The notes below the pieces were generated by a model. The model was not told where the DNA came from. It searched no databases and saw only the letters and a program-made list of their open reading frames with translations. The position numbers were made by a program, and so were the translations under genes. DNA of 64,000 nt from Phytopythium helicoides (taxonomy: Eukaryota > Oomycota > Peronosporomycetes > Pythiales > Pythiaceae): NCBI GenBank assembly GCA_024867545.1, contig JANFNE010000003.1, positions 1,674,001-1,738,000 of the forward strand. The letters run 5' to 3'. Positions within the stretch are counted from its first letter, which is position 1, and every line of letters begins with the position of its first letter. This document shows, piece by piece, positions 52,413-63,258 of this stretch.

Positions 52413-54704
52413 ATGCCGGAGCGCGACCGGCGCCAGGCGCCGCCAGTGCTCGTGGCGACGCGCGCGGCGCGGGCGTCCAGGCGTCGGCCGCCGCTCGGCG
52501 CGGCTCCAGGCAGCGGCGGCGTCAGTAGCAGCAGCGGCGCAGGCGGCTCGGCGGGCGCGCGCGGCATGCGCAAGCAGGCCAAGAAGCGCCGCGTGGACGC
52601 GTCGGCGGGGGCGTCGGCGGGGGCGTCGGGCCCCAGCAGCGCCGCGAGCTCGGTGCGCTTCCTGGACAACCCGGAGCAGGGCCGCGCACGCTTCGTGCCC
52701 GACACGACGAGCGAGGACGAGAGCTGCGCAGAGGACCTGGCGGCGCAGGTGCGGCCGGCCGTGTTCAGGCGGAGGGGCACCGCGCCAACCGACAATAGAC
52801 GCAGAGCGGACGACCCGCCGCCCCCGGCCCCGCAGCGACACCGACAGCAGAGCTTGCCGACGCAGAGACCGCAGCACACTCGACAGTCCACAGGTTCGAG
52901 AGACTCCAGAGCGCGTAAGCAGCCGCCGATGCCCCCGACTGCTCCTGTGACTGAGGATGCGACGGCCGCAAGAATGCTGCGGTCGCTCGGGTCCTGGTCC
53001 TCGTCCATGTCGTCATCGTCGTTCCGACTGTCGATGCGACCCTCAGGCGCCGCGGCCGCGTCCACCGACCCAGCGTCCATCGAGCAGCAGCTACTCTCGT
53101 CGTCGGCTTACTCCACGTCGTCGCAAGTTGAAGACGGCGTACTGATTGCACAGGCGCGGCAAGCCAAGAAGCAGCTGGAAGCGGTCGCCAAGCGCCAAGT
53201 CATGGTCGGCAAGTGGAAACCCCTTGTGCGCTCCAAGCCCGACTGCCAGGTGTTTGATTCGGCTAGCGCTGCGAAGGATCAATACAGCGTCGTCGCCAAG
53301 CTCAACCTGCCATGCAGCTTGCGCGAGATCATGAACGTATTTTCTACAGACCACGGGAACGAGTTTCATCGGAGCATGGAGGCACTCTTTGGCGACCAGT
53401 ACGTCTACGGTGTCGGCCTCCGCTCGGTGGATTGCAGCTCTCTGCTCACACGGCGATCCTCAGGGCATCTGCACATTCCTCCTCGTCGACCGAGCTTCCC
53501 GTCGTATTATCCTCAACTCAAGACTGCAAAGCTCTCGCTCAACGCGATCTCGCTGCTGCAAAAGCATAGACTCGTATGGAAACAGCGCAACATGTGCTTT
53601 TTGGACTACCTCGAAGAGAAGATTGATGACAAGTCCGTGATCCGCGTGCTCCATACCATGGACGACATCGAGGATGACGACGATGAGGACGAACCGTCCT
53701 CCGTTTCGATGTCAACTTCAACCGCTGGCTCGAGCAGTCGACAAACGCATCAGCACCCTCACCACTCCCATTCCACAGCTAGCGACCGCGAGCGACGACG
53801 AGAGCTCCATGGGATCTCTATCGGATACATTCTCCAGGAGGACTCGGAAGAGAAGTTCACGCGGCTGTTCTTCTACGCATCTGCTCGGCAGCCTCTAGGA
53901 TTTATGAATCGCAAGGTTTCCCAGTCTGCCGTGAAACTTCTTCGTGCCATGGCCATGAAGGCATGCGCTCTGGAGGCCGTCGTTCTTCGTCGCCGGCTAG
54001 GGTTCTACCCTCTCGTGCCGCTCCCGACCGAAGGGTCCGTCACCCAAGTCGCGTACTGCTCGGCGTGCTACATCCCATTCAGTATGCTTCGCAAAAAGCA
54101 TTTTTGCCGTCTGTGCGGCCACTACACGTGCCGAAAGTGTTCAAGCGTTCAGCAAGTTGAAAAGACAGTAGGTGCCATCGGGAAGCACCGCATCTGTGTG
54201 ACGTGCGTCCGCCGCGTGAGCTACACTGTGTTCACCACAGGCGCAAGCTTCCCTCCCAAGGCCACAACCACCGCGACAAGCTGCGGTAGCAAGGCGCTGG
54301 AGGCCAGCTACGGCGTCGGGCCGCTGGCCGAGATCCCCGAGGACGATGCGCCACCCATTCTAGAAGACCTCGCCGCCACGGACATTGAGGACATCGCGAT
54401 GCTGAACCCCGGCGAGTCGACCGATATCCGCGCGTATATGAAGCATCTGCTGCCGGGAAAGAGCAAAGAGCAGCATACCGAGGGTGTTGCGCCGGGAGTC
54501 CGGCGGCTCTCGGGCAGCGACATCGACGCGTGGATGGACAGCGTGGAGGAGGTGGACCACTCGACGCCACCTGAAGCCATCTCGGTGCTGGGCAGTGCCG
54601 CATCGCACTCATCTGCGAGCCCTCGAGGCGATCCGCGCGCGTGGTACCCATCGTCGCCCGCGTCGTCCGCGACCGCGAGCACAACAGCAGCATGCGCATA
54701 TTGA
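52413..54704 (+). CDS. FYVE zinc-finger protein with START-like region
   Basis: 763 residues from MPERDRRQAPP. The preceding 83 open codons read like leader sequence. The first 230 residues are Ser/Arg/Pro-rich. A START-like region (about 290-530; VVAKLNLPCSLREIMNVFST, RLVWKQRNMCFLDYLEEK, FTRLFFYASARQPLGFMNRK) is interrupted by an acidic and His/Ser-rich loop. The FYVE finger (about 545-600) reads YCSACYIPF, RKKHFCRLCGHYTCRKCSS and RICVTCVRRV: paired Cys ligands and the basic patch that binds phosphatidylinositol 3-phosphate on endosomes. This architecture is strongly expanded in oomycetes. The C-terminus is Ser/Ala-rich. No introns. Confidence 0.85.
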   Translation: MPERDRRQAPPVLVATRAARASRRRPPLGAAPGSGGVSSSSGAGGSAGARGMRKQAKKRRVDASAGASAGASGPSSAASSVRFLDNPEQGRARFVPDTTSEDESCAEDLAAQVRPAVFRRRGTAPTDNRRRADDPPPPAPQRHRQQSLPTQRPQHTRQSTGSRDSRARKQPPMPPTAPVTEDATAARMLRSLGSWSSSMSSSSFRLSMRPSGAAAASTDPASIEQQLLSSSAYSTSSQVEDGVLIAQARQAKKQLEAVAKRQVMVGKWKPLVRSKPDCQVFDSASAAKDQYSVVAKLNLPCSLREIMNVFSTDHGNEFHRSMEALFGDQYVYGVGLRSVDCSSLLTRRSSGHLHIPPRRPSFPSYYPQLKTAKLSLNAISLLQKHRLVWKQRNMCFLDYLEEKIDDKSVIRVLHTMDDIEDDDDEDEPSSVSMSTSTAGSSSRQTHQHPHHSHSTASDRERRRELHGISIGYILQEDSEEKFTRLFFYASARQPLGFMNRKVSQSAVKLLRAMAMKACALEAVVLRRRLGFYPLVPLPTEGSVTQVAYCSACYIPFSMLRKKHFCRLCGHYTCRKCSSVQQVEKTVGAIGKHRICVTCVRRVSYTVFTTGASFPPKATTTATSCGSKALEASYGVGPLAEIPEDDAPPILEDLAATDIEDIAMLNPGESTDIRAYMKHLLPGKSKEQHTEGVAPGVRRLSGSDIDAWMDSVEEVDHSTPPEAISVLGSAASHSSASPRGDPRAWYPSSPASSATASTTAACAY

Positions 54705-55250
54705 AGCTGCTGAAGCCATTCCTGATGATAGACAACTGTACGTACAGTCAGCGAACAACATATAAGATCGACCTACGAGTTACACTTTACTAGCCTCTGA
54801 TTGGTCTATAAAAATTCATAAGTGCCAATCAAACGATTCCTTCATGACTTCCAGGAAGTCATTACAGCTCCGTATTTGTTCTTGCAGGCTATGCATACAT
54901 TCGTAGAGGTAATTGCGGGGGGAGGCGAAGGCTAAAGACGTATCAAACCAAAGACCGCCCTCGCTGTGGAGAAAGCGCGTCGCGGGGCATCCGGCGGCGG
55001 CGACAGGCGCGGCGCTCGTTTCTTCGGCTCCCAGCGGCGCTTCCGGCCGCAGCAGCGCGCGCGTGAGGACGCGCTCGACCAATCGGCGGCTTCCGCGGCT
55101 TCCAGAGCCCCCGGGAGCGCGAGATATCGCTCCGTTTGCGCGGCCTTGGACCGGTGAGGCGGTGGCCACTAGGCTCGCGATCGTTGCGCGGCCTGCTCAC
55201 GCGTGCTGCTGCTCCCGCTGTGTGGTTTGTCCTCGCAGAGCTAGCGCGCC
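54705..55250. other. intergenic upstream of coiled-coil gene
   Basis: About 550 bases; no supported gene. A+T-rich near 54730-54860, then GC-rich 5' leader. Confidence 0.4.
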
Positions 55251-58200
55251 ATGTTCAACCGCTTCTTCAAGAACAAGGAGGACGGCAAGGGCGGCCCGCC
55301 GGGCCACCGCCACTCGCAGCCAGGCGCGGCGGGCGGCGCGGCGCCAGAGGAGCAGGGCGGCGGCTTCTTTAATCTGCCGCCGCCAGTAGCCAAGCCTGCG
55401 TCCTCGCAGGCGCTCGGCGCAGCGCCACCGGCTAATGGCGCGGCTCCCCCGCCCGCTTACGGTGCTCGCCCGCAGACGGCGCCGTCCTACTCGTCCTCAT
55501 CGTACGGAAACGAGCCGGCACCGACTGCTGGAGGCGACATGTTCGGCGGCATGTCGCTCAAGAACCCAGCTCCTGCGCCTGCCAACACGTACCAGCCAGC
55601 GCAGTATGGAGGAGGATACGGCGGTGGTGCCAGCGCGGCAGGCGGATACTCCGCTCCCGCTGCTGCGCCTGCTGCTCCGGCTGGCGGCAGTCTCTTCAGT
55701 GGTTTGGACATTGCTCCGGGAGGTGGTGCCGGTGCTGGTACCCCTGGACTGACGTTGGGCCATGAGGCTCCGAGCCCCGCTGGCTCAGGGGCAGCACTGG
55801 GGAACCAAGCCGATCGACGGAAAACACCGTCCAGGGGATCCGGGTCGTTCAACTACCTGGACGTGTCGGCGGGTGCTGGTAACCCCGCAGCATCGTCGAT
55901 TTCGCGCGGAAGTGGGGGTAGTGCGGGCTCCAATGTTAGTGGTCGCTCCAGCTCCAAGGTTGTTCGCAAGAAGAAAAAGTCATTCCGCCCTGGATTTGGT
56001 CGCCAGCTCTCCGATGAATCGATTGCGGCGCTGCAGCGCGGTGACTTGACCGAGGAAGATATTATCCAACAGCAACAGCAGCAACAGCAGCAAGGCACAG
56101 TGCGCAAATCGTCCATCACGGAGCGATCTGAAAGCTATCGCGCGTCCAACCCAACTGACCTGGCGCATTTGCTCCCTCCTGTCACTGGTGGCTCTGTACT
56201 CAAGGGTTTGACAGTGCACTCTGGCAATGGGGCTGCGCCTTCGGGAGGAGGCGTGTTGGCAGGCCTCACAGTTCACAAGTCGACTGCTTCTCCGCGAGTT
56301 TCCAAAACTGAAACTGGCCGAGGCAGTGTGCTGTCTGGGCTGCAGATCCACAATGGCGCAAGTGCTCCGGACGCAGGTGAGCCAGAGTCATCCACTCCAG
56401 TCCCCGAAGAGACCTATGTCGCACCGGAGAAGCCGAGTCCCCCTCCTGTTCCTGCAGCACCTCCAACTCCCGAGGAGCGTCTGCTGATCACGCTACGTGA
56501 TTTCAACGAGAGTGCAGTGAACTTCCGTGAGAGCGTGCAAAAGCAAAACGACGAGGAAAACCGTATTCTCGAGCGGAAGGCGCAGCTGGCGAATCAACTC
56601 ACTCAGTACGAGATCGATCTCCGAGATGTGGAGGCACAGCAGCACCATGCCGTTGAGGTTGAGGACTTCGAGAAGGCCGATGCGCTCAATGGCACAATCA
56701 ACAGTGTGAAGCATCTGATCTCTCTGACCGAAAGCGATATTCGAAAGGTGGAAAGCGAGCTTGTGACGTTTGTCAAAAATAAGGAGAAGGCATTCGCTAA
56801 CCAGATCAAGAGTACTCGCGGAACATTGCGCGAGTTGGAAAAGTTCCGCGACGACCAGGAAATCGAGCGGTCGAACCTCCAAATGGAGTTCAAGAAGTAC
56901 GAAGCTGACGAGTCGGAGCAGCTTCAGTTTGAGGCTGAACGCATCGAGACGGAAATGCACCACGTGAGTGTCAACCTGGAACATGTGGCCTCGGAGAAGA
57001 AAGAGATCGAGACGACCATCGCGGATCAGTGTAGCTCTGAGTTCGCTCTGCAGGAAAAACTAATGGAAGAAAAGGAGGCTGTGGAAGAGGAGGTGCGCGA
57101 GCTTGAGCGCAAGCTGAAGCTGAAGCTAGAGCGTGTGCACGAGCTGCAGAGTGCTATTGACGTGGCTCAACGCGACATTGATGTCGTTCGCGGTCGGTAT
57201 TCGCGCCAGCTGAAGCGTATTGATGATCGTGAGCAAGGAATCCTGAAGACGAAGATAGAGGTTGAGTCGGATGGCGAGCAGCTCGTGCATCAGCGCGAAG
57301 AGTTCAAGAATCGGATTGGACAGTACGAGGTCGATATCAGCACCATCACCAAGCGCATTACTGCTGTGCGAAAGGAGATGCGTGCCGCGGCACTTCTTGC
57401 TGGCGTGCTGGAAGTGCAAGAGACTCGTCGCGAGCAGTCGATCGTGCGAAAACGCCAGCACACAGCTGAGCTGAGCACGTTAAACGATGCGGTCGCCGTG
57501 GCAGAGCAGAGCTTCACGATGCTGCGGAATCAGCACGACGAGCTGGAGAAGTCACTGTCAATCCACCGGAATGCGATTGCATCTGCTGAAGCCATGATTC
57601 CACGACTGGAGCAGGAGAAGAAGACGGCTGCAGCCCAGCGTAACTTCAAGGAGGCAGCTCGGATTTCAAAGGACATCAAGGCTCTTGAGAAGGACCGGGG
57701 TACCGCCGAAGAGATGGTCGAGGTGGTCGAAATGGAGCTGCAGGACCTCAAGGATCGGATCGCTAAGCGTGAGACGGAGTTTGACGAGAAGAAGGAAGAG
57801 CTAAAGACCATGGAGAAGCAACTGGAGCTCAACTCGCTACAGGAGCTGTGGAAGGAAGCAAAGCATCTGCGCTCTTCGCTGCGAAAGCTGGAAAAGTGTA
57901 AGACGGAGGGTGCGGCTGCTGCTGATGGCATTGATTTCCGGTCGTCTGCGCTTCTCCTCGTGCAGGCCGAGTACGATGCTTGCACGGTCCAAATTGACGC
58001 TCTGGAGAAGAAGTACGGTGTCTCGGACCCGTCGAAGGATGAGGTTGATGAGAGCGAGGACGAAGAGGATGATTCGGTCGATGAGGAGTACCACGAGAGT
58101 GCGGGCTCTCCTGGTGCGGTGGCGCTGGAAAGCAGTGTTGTTTCTCACGATGTGAACGAAATTGGCGACGGGAAGGCTGCGCTGGAAGAGATTGCCTCGA

Positions 58201-59717
58201 AATTGACTGAGCTCGAGGGAATGATTGAGACTGCGACTGAGAACGAAGACTACGAGCTCGCTGCACAGCTTGATGAAAAGGTGGAGGTTCTCAAGCGTCG
58301 ACGGGAGTCAATCTTGGCATTAACTCAGGCCCAGGCACAGACGCAACCTCAGAACTCGGCTCCAGCGGTTCATGAGCCTGAAGAGCATGACGACGACGAA
58401 GAGTTTGGCGACGCAGTCGAGGAAAACGAAAAGGAAGAGGACTACCCGCAAGGGTACAGCCATGAAGAGTTCAGTAGCCCAGTGATTGGTGCTGCCCAAA
58501 ATGACGTGGACTTGCCGGCAGAGCTGGAAAACGTTCAACTGCGCATCAAGATGCTCGAGCAGCAGATCGATCTTGCGACTGAGAATGAAGACTTTGAGAC
58601 TGCAGCGACCTACGATGAGGAGCTGCAGGCACTACGAGGCGACGAGCGTGAGCTGCAGGACATGATTAACGGCCGAGAGCTCGAAGTCGAGGAGCAGAAC
58701 AAGGAGCCAGCGGCATCAGACCCAACACCTCTTCCCAGTGGTGGTCTGTTCGGAGGACTCGGTATCAAGGCTCATTCGTCGGCATCTCTTCACTCAGACT
58801 CGGCGAATGAAAACGAAGGCAGCCGCAGTGTCGGAACCAGCGCAGTCGGCGGGCTCTTTGGTGGACTGGAGTTGAATTCCTCTTCGCAGTCGGCCTCGAG
58901 CGGAACACCTGAGACTGTGTCATTGTTTGGCGGACTTCAGATCAACGGTGGCTCTGGAAATGGGTCTACACATACATCTAGCTTCCGCAACGACGTGTCA
59001 GAAGAGCACACTGAGTCAGAGTCGGCCAGCGAGGTGGTCGAGACTATCTCTTCTTCAGTGACGACTACCACGACGACGACGACGACGACGACGACAACGA
59101 CTGTAGTAGAATCGCCGACGTCATCACTCTTGAAGGATTCGTTCTTTGGCGAACGTCCTGCACCGAATCACTCTCCTGAGCTCGTCGGTGCGAGTGCAGC
59201 CGGCTCGATGTTCAGTGGACTGCAGCTCAGCGGACCCGTCAAGGAGGAGCCGACGAGTGCCAATCCTGCAGACGATGAGGTCGAGAGCGGCCCAGAGCCG
59301 AGCGCGGAGGCATCGATCGACGCAGAGGATGTCACCCACTTGGACTCGGAGGAGAAGTCGAGCAGCCTCTTTGGTGGTCTCCAGGTTAGCGGAGGTGCAG
59401 TCGAGCAGACCGCATCCCCTGAGGCTAATAGTGGAGAAGACGAAGAGGAGAACGAGGAGGTGGTTGAGGGTCCGCCTAAGAGCGCAGGAGATACGCCCAT
59501 GACGATTTTGGAGCTTTCGGACCACAGCGAAGCGGCTAGCCGCCGGTCGGTCGCTCAAGGAGAGGATCTGTCCGAGTCGGCCGCGACGGCGGCATCTTCT
59601 GGTCTGTTCAACGGGCTGTCACTTACTGGCGTGACCATGACGAGCACGACGACCACCATGGCGACGACGATGGTGGTGGACGACGACGAGCTCGAAGAGA
59701 AGGTCGCCGTCGAGTAG
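55251..59717 (+). CDS. giant coiled-coil protein with UVR-like and repeated [L/M/V]-x-G-L motifs
   Basis: 1488 residues, one exon. Pro/Gly/Ala-rich N-terminus; central coiled coil about 400-970. UVR-like motifs (D-F-E-x-A hairpins) at about 471 (DFEKADALNGTINSVKHLI), 797 (NFKEAARISKDIKALEKD), 999 (DYELAAQLDEKVEVLKRR) and 1113 (DFETAATYDEELQALRGD). Eleven short motifs of the form hydrophobic-Phe/Leu-x-Gly-Leu/Met-x-hydrophobic lie in the disordered ends: MFGGMSL, LFSGLDI, VLKGLTV, VLAGLTV, VLSGLQI, LFGGLGI, LFGGLEL, LFGGLQI, MFSGLQL, LFGGLQV and LFNGLSL. I know no named family with this set. The repeated motifs suggest multivalent binding to one partner. The long intact frame contrasts with the broken genes elsewhere. 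Confidence 0.75.
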   Translation: MFNRFFKNKEDGKGGPPGHRHSQPGAAGGAAPEEQGGGFFNLPPPVAKPASSQALGAAPPANGAAPPPAYGARPQTAPSYSSSSYGNEPAPTAGGDMFGGMSLKNPAPAPANTYQPAQYGGGYGGGASAAGGYSAPAAAPAAPAGGSLFSGLDIAPGGGAGAGTPGLTLGHEAPSPAGSGAALGNQADRRKTPSRGSGSFNYLDVSAGAGNPAASSISRGSGGSAGSNVSGRSSSKVVRKKKKSFRPGFGRQLSDESIAALQRGDLTEEDIIQQQQQQQQQGTVRKSSITERSESYRASNPTDLAHLLPPVTGGSVLKGLTVHSGNGAAPSGGGVLAGLTVHKSTASPRVSKTETGRGSVLSGLQIHNGASAPDAGEPESSTPVPEETYVAPEKPSPPPVPAAPPTPEERLLITLRDFNESAVNFRESVQKQNDEENRILERKAQLANQLTQYEIDLRDVEAQQHHAVEVEDFEKADALNGTINSVKHLISLTESDIRKVESELVTFVKNKEKAFANQIKSTRGTLRELEKFRDDQEIERSNLQMEFKKYEADESEQLQFEAERIETEMHHVSVNLEHVASEKKEIETTIADQCSSEFALQEKLMEEKEAVEEEVRELERKLKLKLERVHELQSAIDVAQRDIDVVRGRYSRQLKRIDDREQGILKTKIEVESDGEQLVHQREEFKNRIGQYEVDISTITKRITAVRKEMRAAALLAGVLEVQETRREQSIVRKRQHTAELSTLNDAVAVAEQSFTMLRNQHDELEKSLSIHRNAIASAEAMIPRLEQEKKTAAAQRNFKEAARISKDIKALEKDRGTAEEMVEVVEMELQDLKDRIAKRETEFDEKKEELKTMEKQLELNSLQELWKEAKHLRSSLRKLEKCKTEGAAAADGIDFRSSALLLVQAEYDACTVQIDALEKKYGVSDPSKDEVDESEDEEDDSVDEEYHESAGSPGAVALESSVVSHDVNEIGDGKAALEEIASKLTELEGMIETATENEDYELAAQLDEKVEVLKRRRESILALTQAQAQTQPQNSAPAVHEPEEHDDDEEFGDAVEENEKEEDYPQGYSHEEFSSPVIGAAQNDVDLPAELENVQLRIKMLEQQIDLATENEDFETAATYDEELQALRGDERELQDMINGRELEVEEQNKEPAASDPTPLPSGGLFGGLGIKAHSSASLHSDSANENEGSRSVGTSAVGGLFGGLELNSSSQSASSGTPETVSLFGGLQINGGSGNGSTHTSSFRNDVSEEHTESESASEVVETISSSVTTTTTTTTTTTTTTVVESPTSSLLKDSFFGERPAPNHSPELVGASAAGSMFSGLQLSGPVKEEPTSANPADDEVESGPEPSAEASIDAEDVTHLDSEEKSSSLFGGLQVSGGAVEQTASPEANSGEDEEENEEVVEGPPKSAGDTPMTILELSDHSEAASRRSVAQGEDLSESAATAASSGLFNGLSLTGVTMTSTTTTMATTMVVDDDELEEKVAVE
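59066..59100 (+). repeat. (ACG)n microsatellite coding Thr
   Basis: A run of ACG/ACC codons giving polythreonine in the disordered C-terminal part of the coiled-coil protein. Confidence 0.85.
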
Positions 59718-59957
59718 GAAGCAGCCTGACTCGGCGGTGCGTACGTAGTGCGTGGTGGAATGTGACTGAATGACAACAATAGAGAACCTGTGACGGTTGG
59801 GAGTCGCCGCATGCTTTGCTTCTCTCGCTATTCCTGCCTCTTGCGTGTGTTTCATTTGCCACGGGGCCGAGTCCGTTACCGCAGCACTTTGGTGCCTGCT
59901 TGGCACCATCCAGAGCTCAACTCGAGATCAGGGAGCCCCGTCCAGCAAGCTGCAGGC

Positions 59958-61589
59958 ATGCGCAAGAAGCTGGGTGTCGTTGGGCTAGCCCTCATTACCT
60001 ACTTCAACGTGAGCGGTGGTCCATGGGGCTCCGAGCCGATCGTGGCGGCTTGTGGACCGCTTGTTGGTATGACAGCCACGCTCGTGTTCCCGTTCGTGTG
60101 GTGTCTGCCGCTCGCGCTGTCGTTCGCCGAGCTCTTTTCGGCCTTCCCGACTGACTCGAGCTTCTGCACGTGGGTCGGCAAGGCGTTCGGGCGGCCAGCG
60201 GGCTTCTACGTTGGCTACTGGTCTTGGGTTTCCGGCGTCATTGACAACGCCATCTATCCGTGCCTCATGGTCGACACCATCTACGCCGTACTCGTGGGAC
60301 CCGCGGCCAGCACGACTATCGCGTCCTACGTCGTGCCGCACTGGATGTACCTCGTACGGGTGACAGTCGCAACGGTCTTCATGCTACCGACCATCTACAG
60401 CATCGACGCGGTCGGCCGATTCTTGCTCGTGCTCGGCATTGCCATGGTGCTCCCGTTTGTCGTGCTCATGGTCGTGAGCATTCCGCAGGTGGACCCGCAC
60501 AATTGGCTGGCCGTGCGTGACGACCCGCACTGGAGCCAGCTCGTGAGTGTGCTTTACTGGAGCTACAGCGGCTTTGACGCTGCTGGAGCCTACGCAGGCG
60601 AAATCGACGATCCACGGCGCACGTACCCCAAAGCCATGGGGCTCACCGTGATGCTCGTGGCACTCACTTACTCGGTGCCGTTCCTCGCGGCCGCAGGCGT
60701 CGACAAGCCGCACTACACGCTATGGGCAGACGGATACTACCCCATCATTGCCGAAGCCATCGCCGGCCCAGCGCTTCGCACCTGGTTCCTCGTCTGCGGC
60801 GTGCTCGGCAACCTCGGCGTGTACATCGCCAAGATCACCAAGAACGGATTCCTCCTGGCCGGCATGGCCGATCTCGGCCTCGCGCCGCCCTTCTTCATCG
60901 AGTACGTAGTGGAGGCTCCAGTTGCCAAGATATTTCGTGGCCCTACGTTGTGTAGCCATTCGTCACGATAGCTACACTTTGACGTCAACTTCAACTAGAC
61001 TGACTGGTGGTTCTGCATCCATGTGTGTAGGCGATCCGCAGCCAACGGCGTGCCGCAGCGAGCCATCCTACTGTCGTACGCGATCATCGTGTTCATGGCC
61101 ATGTTCGACTTCAACGTGATACTGGGCGTGGACAACTTTCTGTCGGCGCTCGCGTGCGTCACGGAGCTGGCGGCCGTCGCGCGCCTGCGCTTCTCCATGC
61201 CGCAGCTCGAGCGGCCGTACAAGGTGGCCGTCTCAGACCGCGGGCTCGTGCTCATGCTGGCCGTGCCGCTGGCCGTCGGCTCTTTCGTGCTGCTCAACGA
61301 GTTCACCAAGTCGCACGTGAGCATGGCGCTCAACACGGTGGCGCTCGCCGGTGGGCTGCTGGCGCACCGGCTGCTGCGCCGCTCGGCGTCCTACCGCGCC
61401 GTCAAGCTGGCCGCGCGGCTCGAGCTCGAGCGCGGCGACTACGGCAGCTCGGCGCCGGCGCAGCCGCTGCTCACTGGCATCGTCACGCCCGAGCTCCCGC
61501 TGCTGCAGCCTGACAAGTTCGATGACGGCCGCCGACGTTGCGAGTCCGCACAAGCGTCTGTAGCCAGCCAGCTAGCTCCTGTACTCTAA
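59958..61589 (+). CDS. APC-family amino acid/polyamine transporter
   Basis: Two exons (59958-60901 and 61031-61589; 129-nt intron, GTACGT...GTGTAG) give 500 residues. The start is MRKKLGVVGLALITYFNVSG; the earlier frame is not transporter-like, although an upstream exon cannot be excluded. About twelve membrane segments. Signature ITYFNVSGGPWGSEP in the first helix, then GYWSWVSGVIDNAIYPCLMV, YWSYSGFDAAGAYAGEIDDP (helix 6-7 region) and PRRTYPKAMGLTVML. This is the PotE/PUT-like branch of the APC superfamily, which imports polyamines or amino acids with H+. The substrate is not determined. Confidence 0.85.
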
Positions 61590-63198
61590 CTCATCAGTAG
61601 ATCTCTCTTCGGAACGTGCCCTCAGCATGCACGCGTTGACCCGCTGAAGCGAATGGCTCGCTCCTCCCCGAGCTTGTCACACCCGCGTGCATGCCACTCT
61701 CGTCCACGTCACGCCGGAGGAGATCGAGGCGATCACCCGTGGACGTCAAACGGCCGAGAAGAGGAGCTGCAAGTCGACTGCTGACTGACTGTCCGTCCGT
61801 CCCGACCTAACTTGATTCCGCTCCGAGCCGCAGTTCGTGTCCGCTGGCTCCACCTCCCCGAGCTTCAATGCGCCATGGGATCTCTCGTGCCACCTTTTTC
61901 CACTTTCCAGCCACCAACCGGAGCTCGATGCTCCCGTGCGACCGTGATGCGTGCTCGCCCCGCACTGATTGCCAGCGCCAGTGAGTAATGCGCCTGTGGT
62001 CGTCGGCGGCGGTGCATGCGTGCGGACGACGCGCCAGTTGCAGTCATCGCGCTCGTCGGTTGACGCGCGGCACACAGTGGCCGAGCGGCGAGCACACATC
62101 GAGAGCTGGCGGACGCCACTTTTACAAAAGACGATGCAGGATCCGGCGCATTTCAGCAGGATCCGACGCCCGTCCGATGCAGATTGTATGGCCGAGCGTC
62201 GGGTTCTGGAATGTGGGCTGGCTGGATGGCTTCAGTGCGAGTACTGTGCCCACTGTACGCTGGCCGCTCTCTGCGCCGCGCAAGCAGATTGCGCCAGAGC
62301 CGGCAAAATCGCTTTTTTTTTTTTCAAGACGGGAAATGATGATTTTCGGCGTGACTTGCATACAAATTTCGAGTGCGGCGCTCGAAAAAAGTTTTTTTTT
62401 TCGAACGGAGGAGCGGGGCCGAAGCGGGTTCTGGGTTTTTAGACCGGGCAATGCTTGGCGACGAAGGTGGCTACGCCTCCGCCCCGCTTGATTTGACGGG
62501 AGGAGTTGATGGCTCCTGCTTTCATCCCCGGTCGACTCGGCGCGCCTTAGCCTAATGCTTAGGTGCTGGGATGTAAGGAGCGCGGATAGTGAGGCGCGCA
62601 CGTTGCCGGAACGAGAGAGAATCCGCGCCGTGCGCCGAGTGCCATGATCGCTATTGACTGCACGACTTGTGACAAGTTCTGGACGGCTTGCAAAATCCGA
62701 GAAAATCCGTACTTGGACATGATTCTGGAGGCCATGCATACGGTATGCGTCACTTTTTTTACATAAAATGATCAACTATTGAAACTCAACTTTCGACATG
62801 GGATGATTGCCGTGGATTTAACTAGGATACTGTATAGACCATAGGGGCTTCAACCCAGTCCAAAGCTGGCTCTTCCAAACGTTGACACGAGCCGTTGTAT
62901 TGCCGTCCGGACCTTCCTGGAATCTGCGAAGGAGTGACTCATCTGCCCTCTCTGTCCCGTTGTAAACCGTACTAATAAGACTGCTTTGCCTTGACAAATG
63001 CGTCAATAGGGCGGTTGCATCCGTCCAGCAGAGCCGGAGCGGCACTCGACGACTTGCCACAGTGGGCTTCCGGCTCATCTCCTCCGGCAGCGCCGAGCGA
63101 TGGCCGGCCGGTCCGGACGTCTCGCAGCCGGCCGCCGCATACTTTATCCAAGTGAAACGCGCCTGTCCTGCCGTCGGCCTTCCCCGCGTGTCTGCGCC
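61590..63198. other. intergenic
   Basis: 1.6 kb without a supported gene. It contains T runs at about 62312-62323 and 62392-62401, the latter forming a hairpin with TCGAAAAAA (62382-62390). Near 61680-61790 a plus-strand reading (HATLVHVTPEEIEAITRG) looks protein-like but is short and isolated. Confidence 0.4.
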
Positions 63199-63216
63199 GC
63201 TCATTCCCCGATTGGC
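63199..63216 (+). promoter_or_regulatory. Inr+FPR core promoter of bZIP gene
   Basis: GCTCATTCCCCGATTGGC matches the oomycete initiator and flanking element; 43 bases before the ATG at 63259. Confidence 0.55.
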
Positions 63217-63258
63217 TCGCTAGACACCAAGCGCCTGCGTTAGTTTGCCTACCCAACC

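Noticed and set aside
62382..62404. A/T-run hairpin as a terminator
   Set aside because: Nuclear eukaryotic genes do not use such bacterial-type terminators and no gene ends here. Could be a pol III stop, but no pol III gene is visible.
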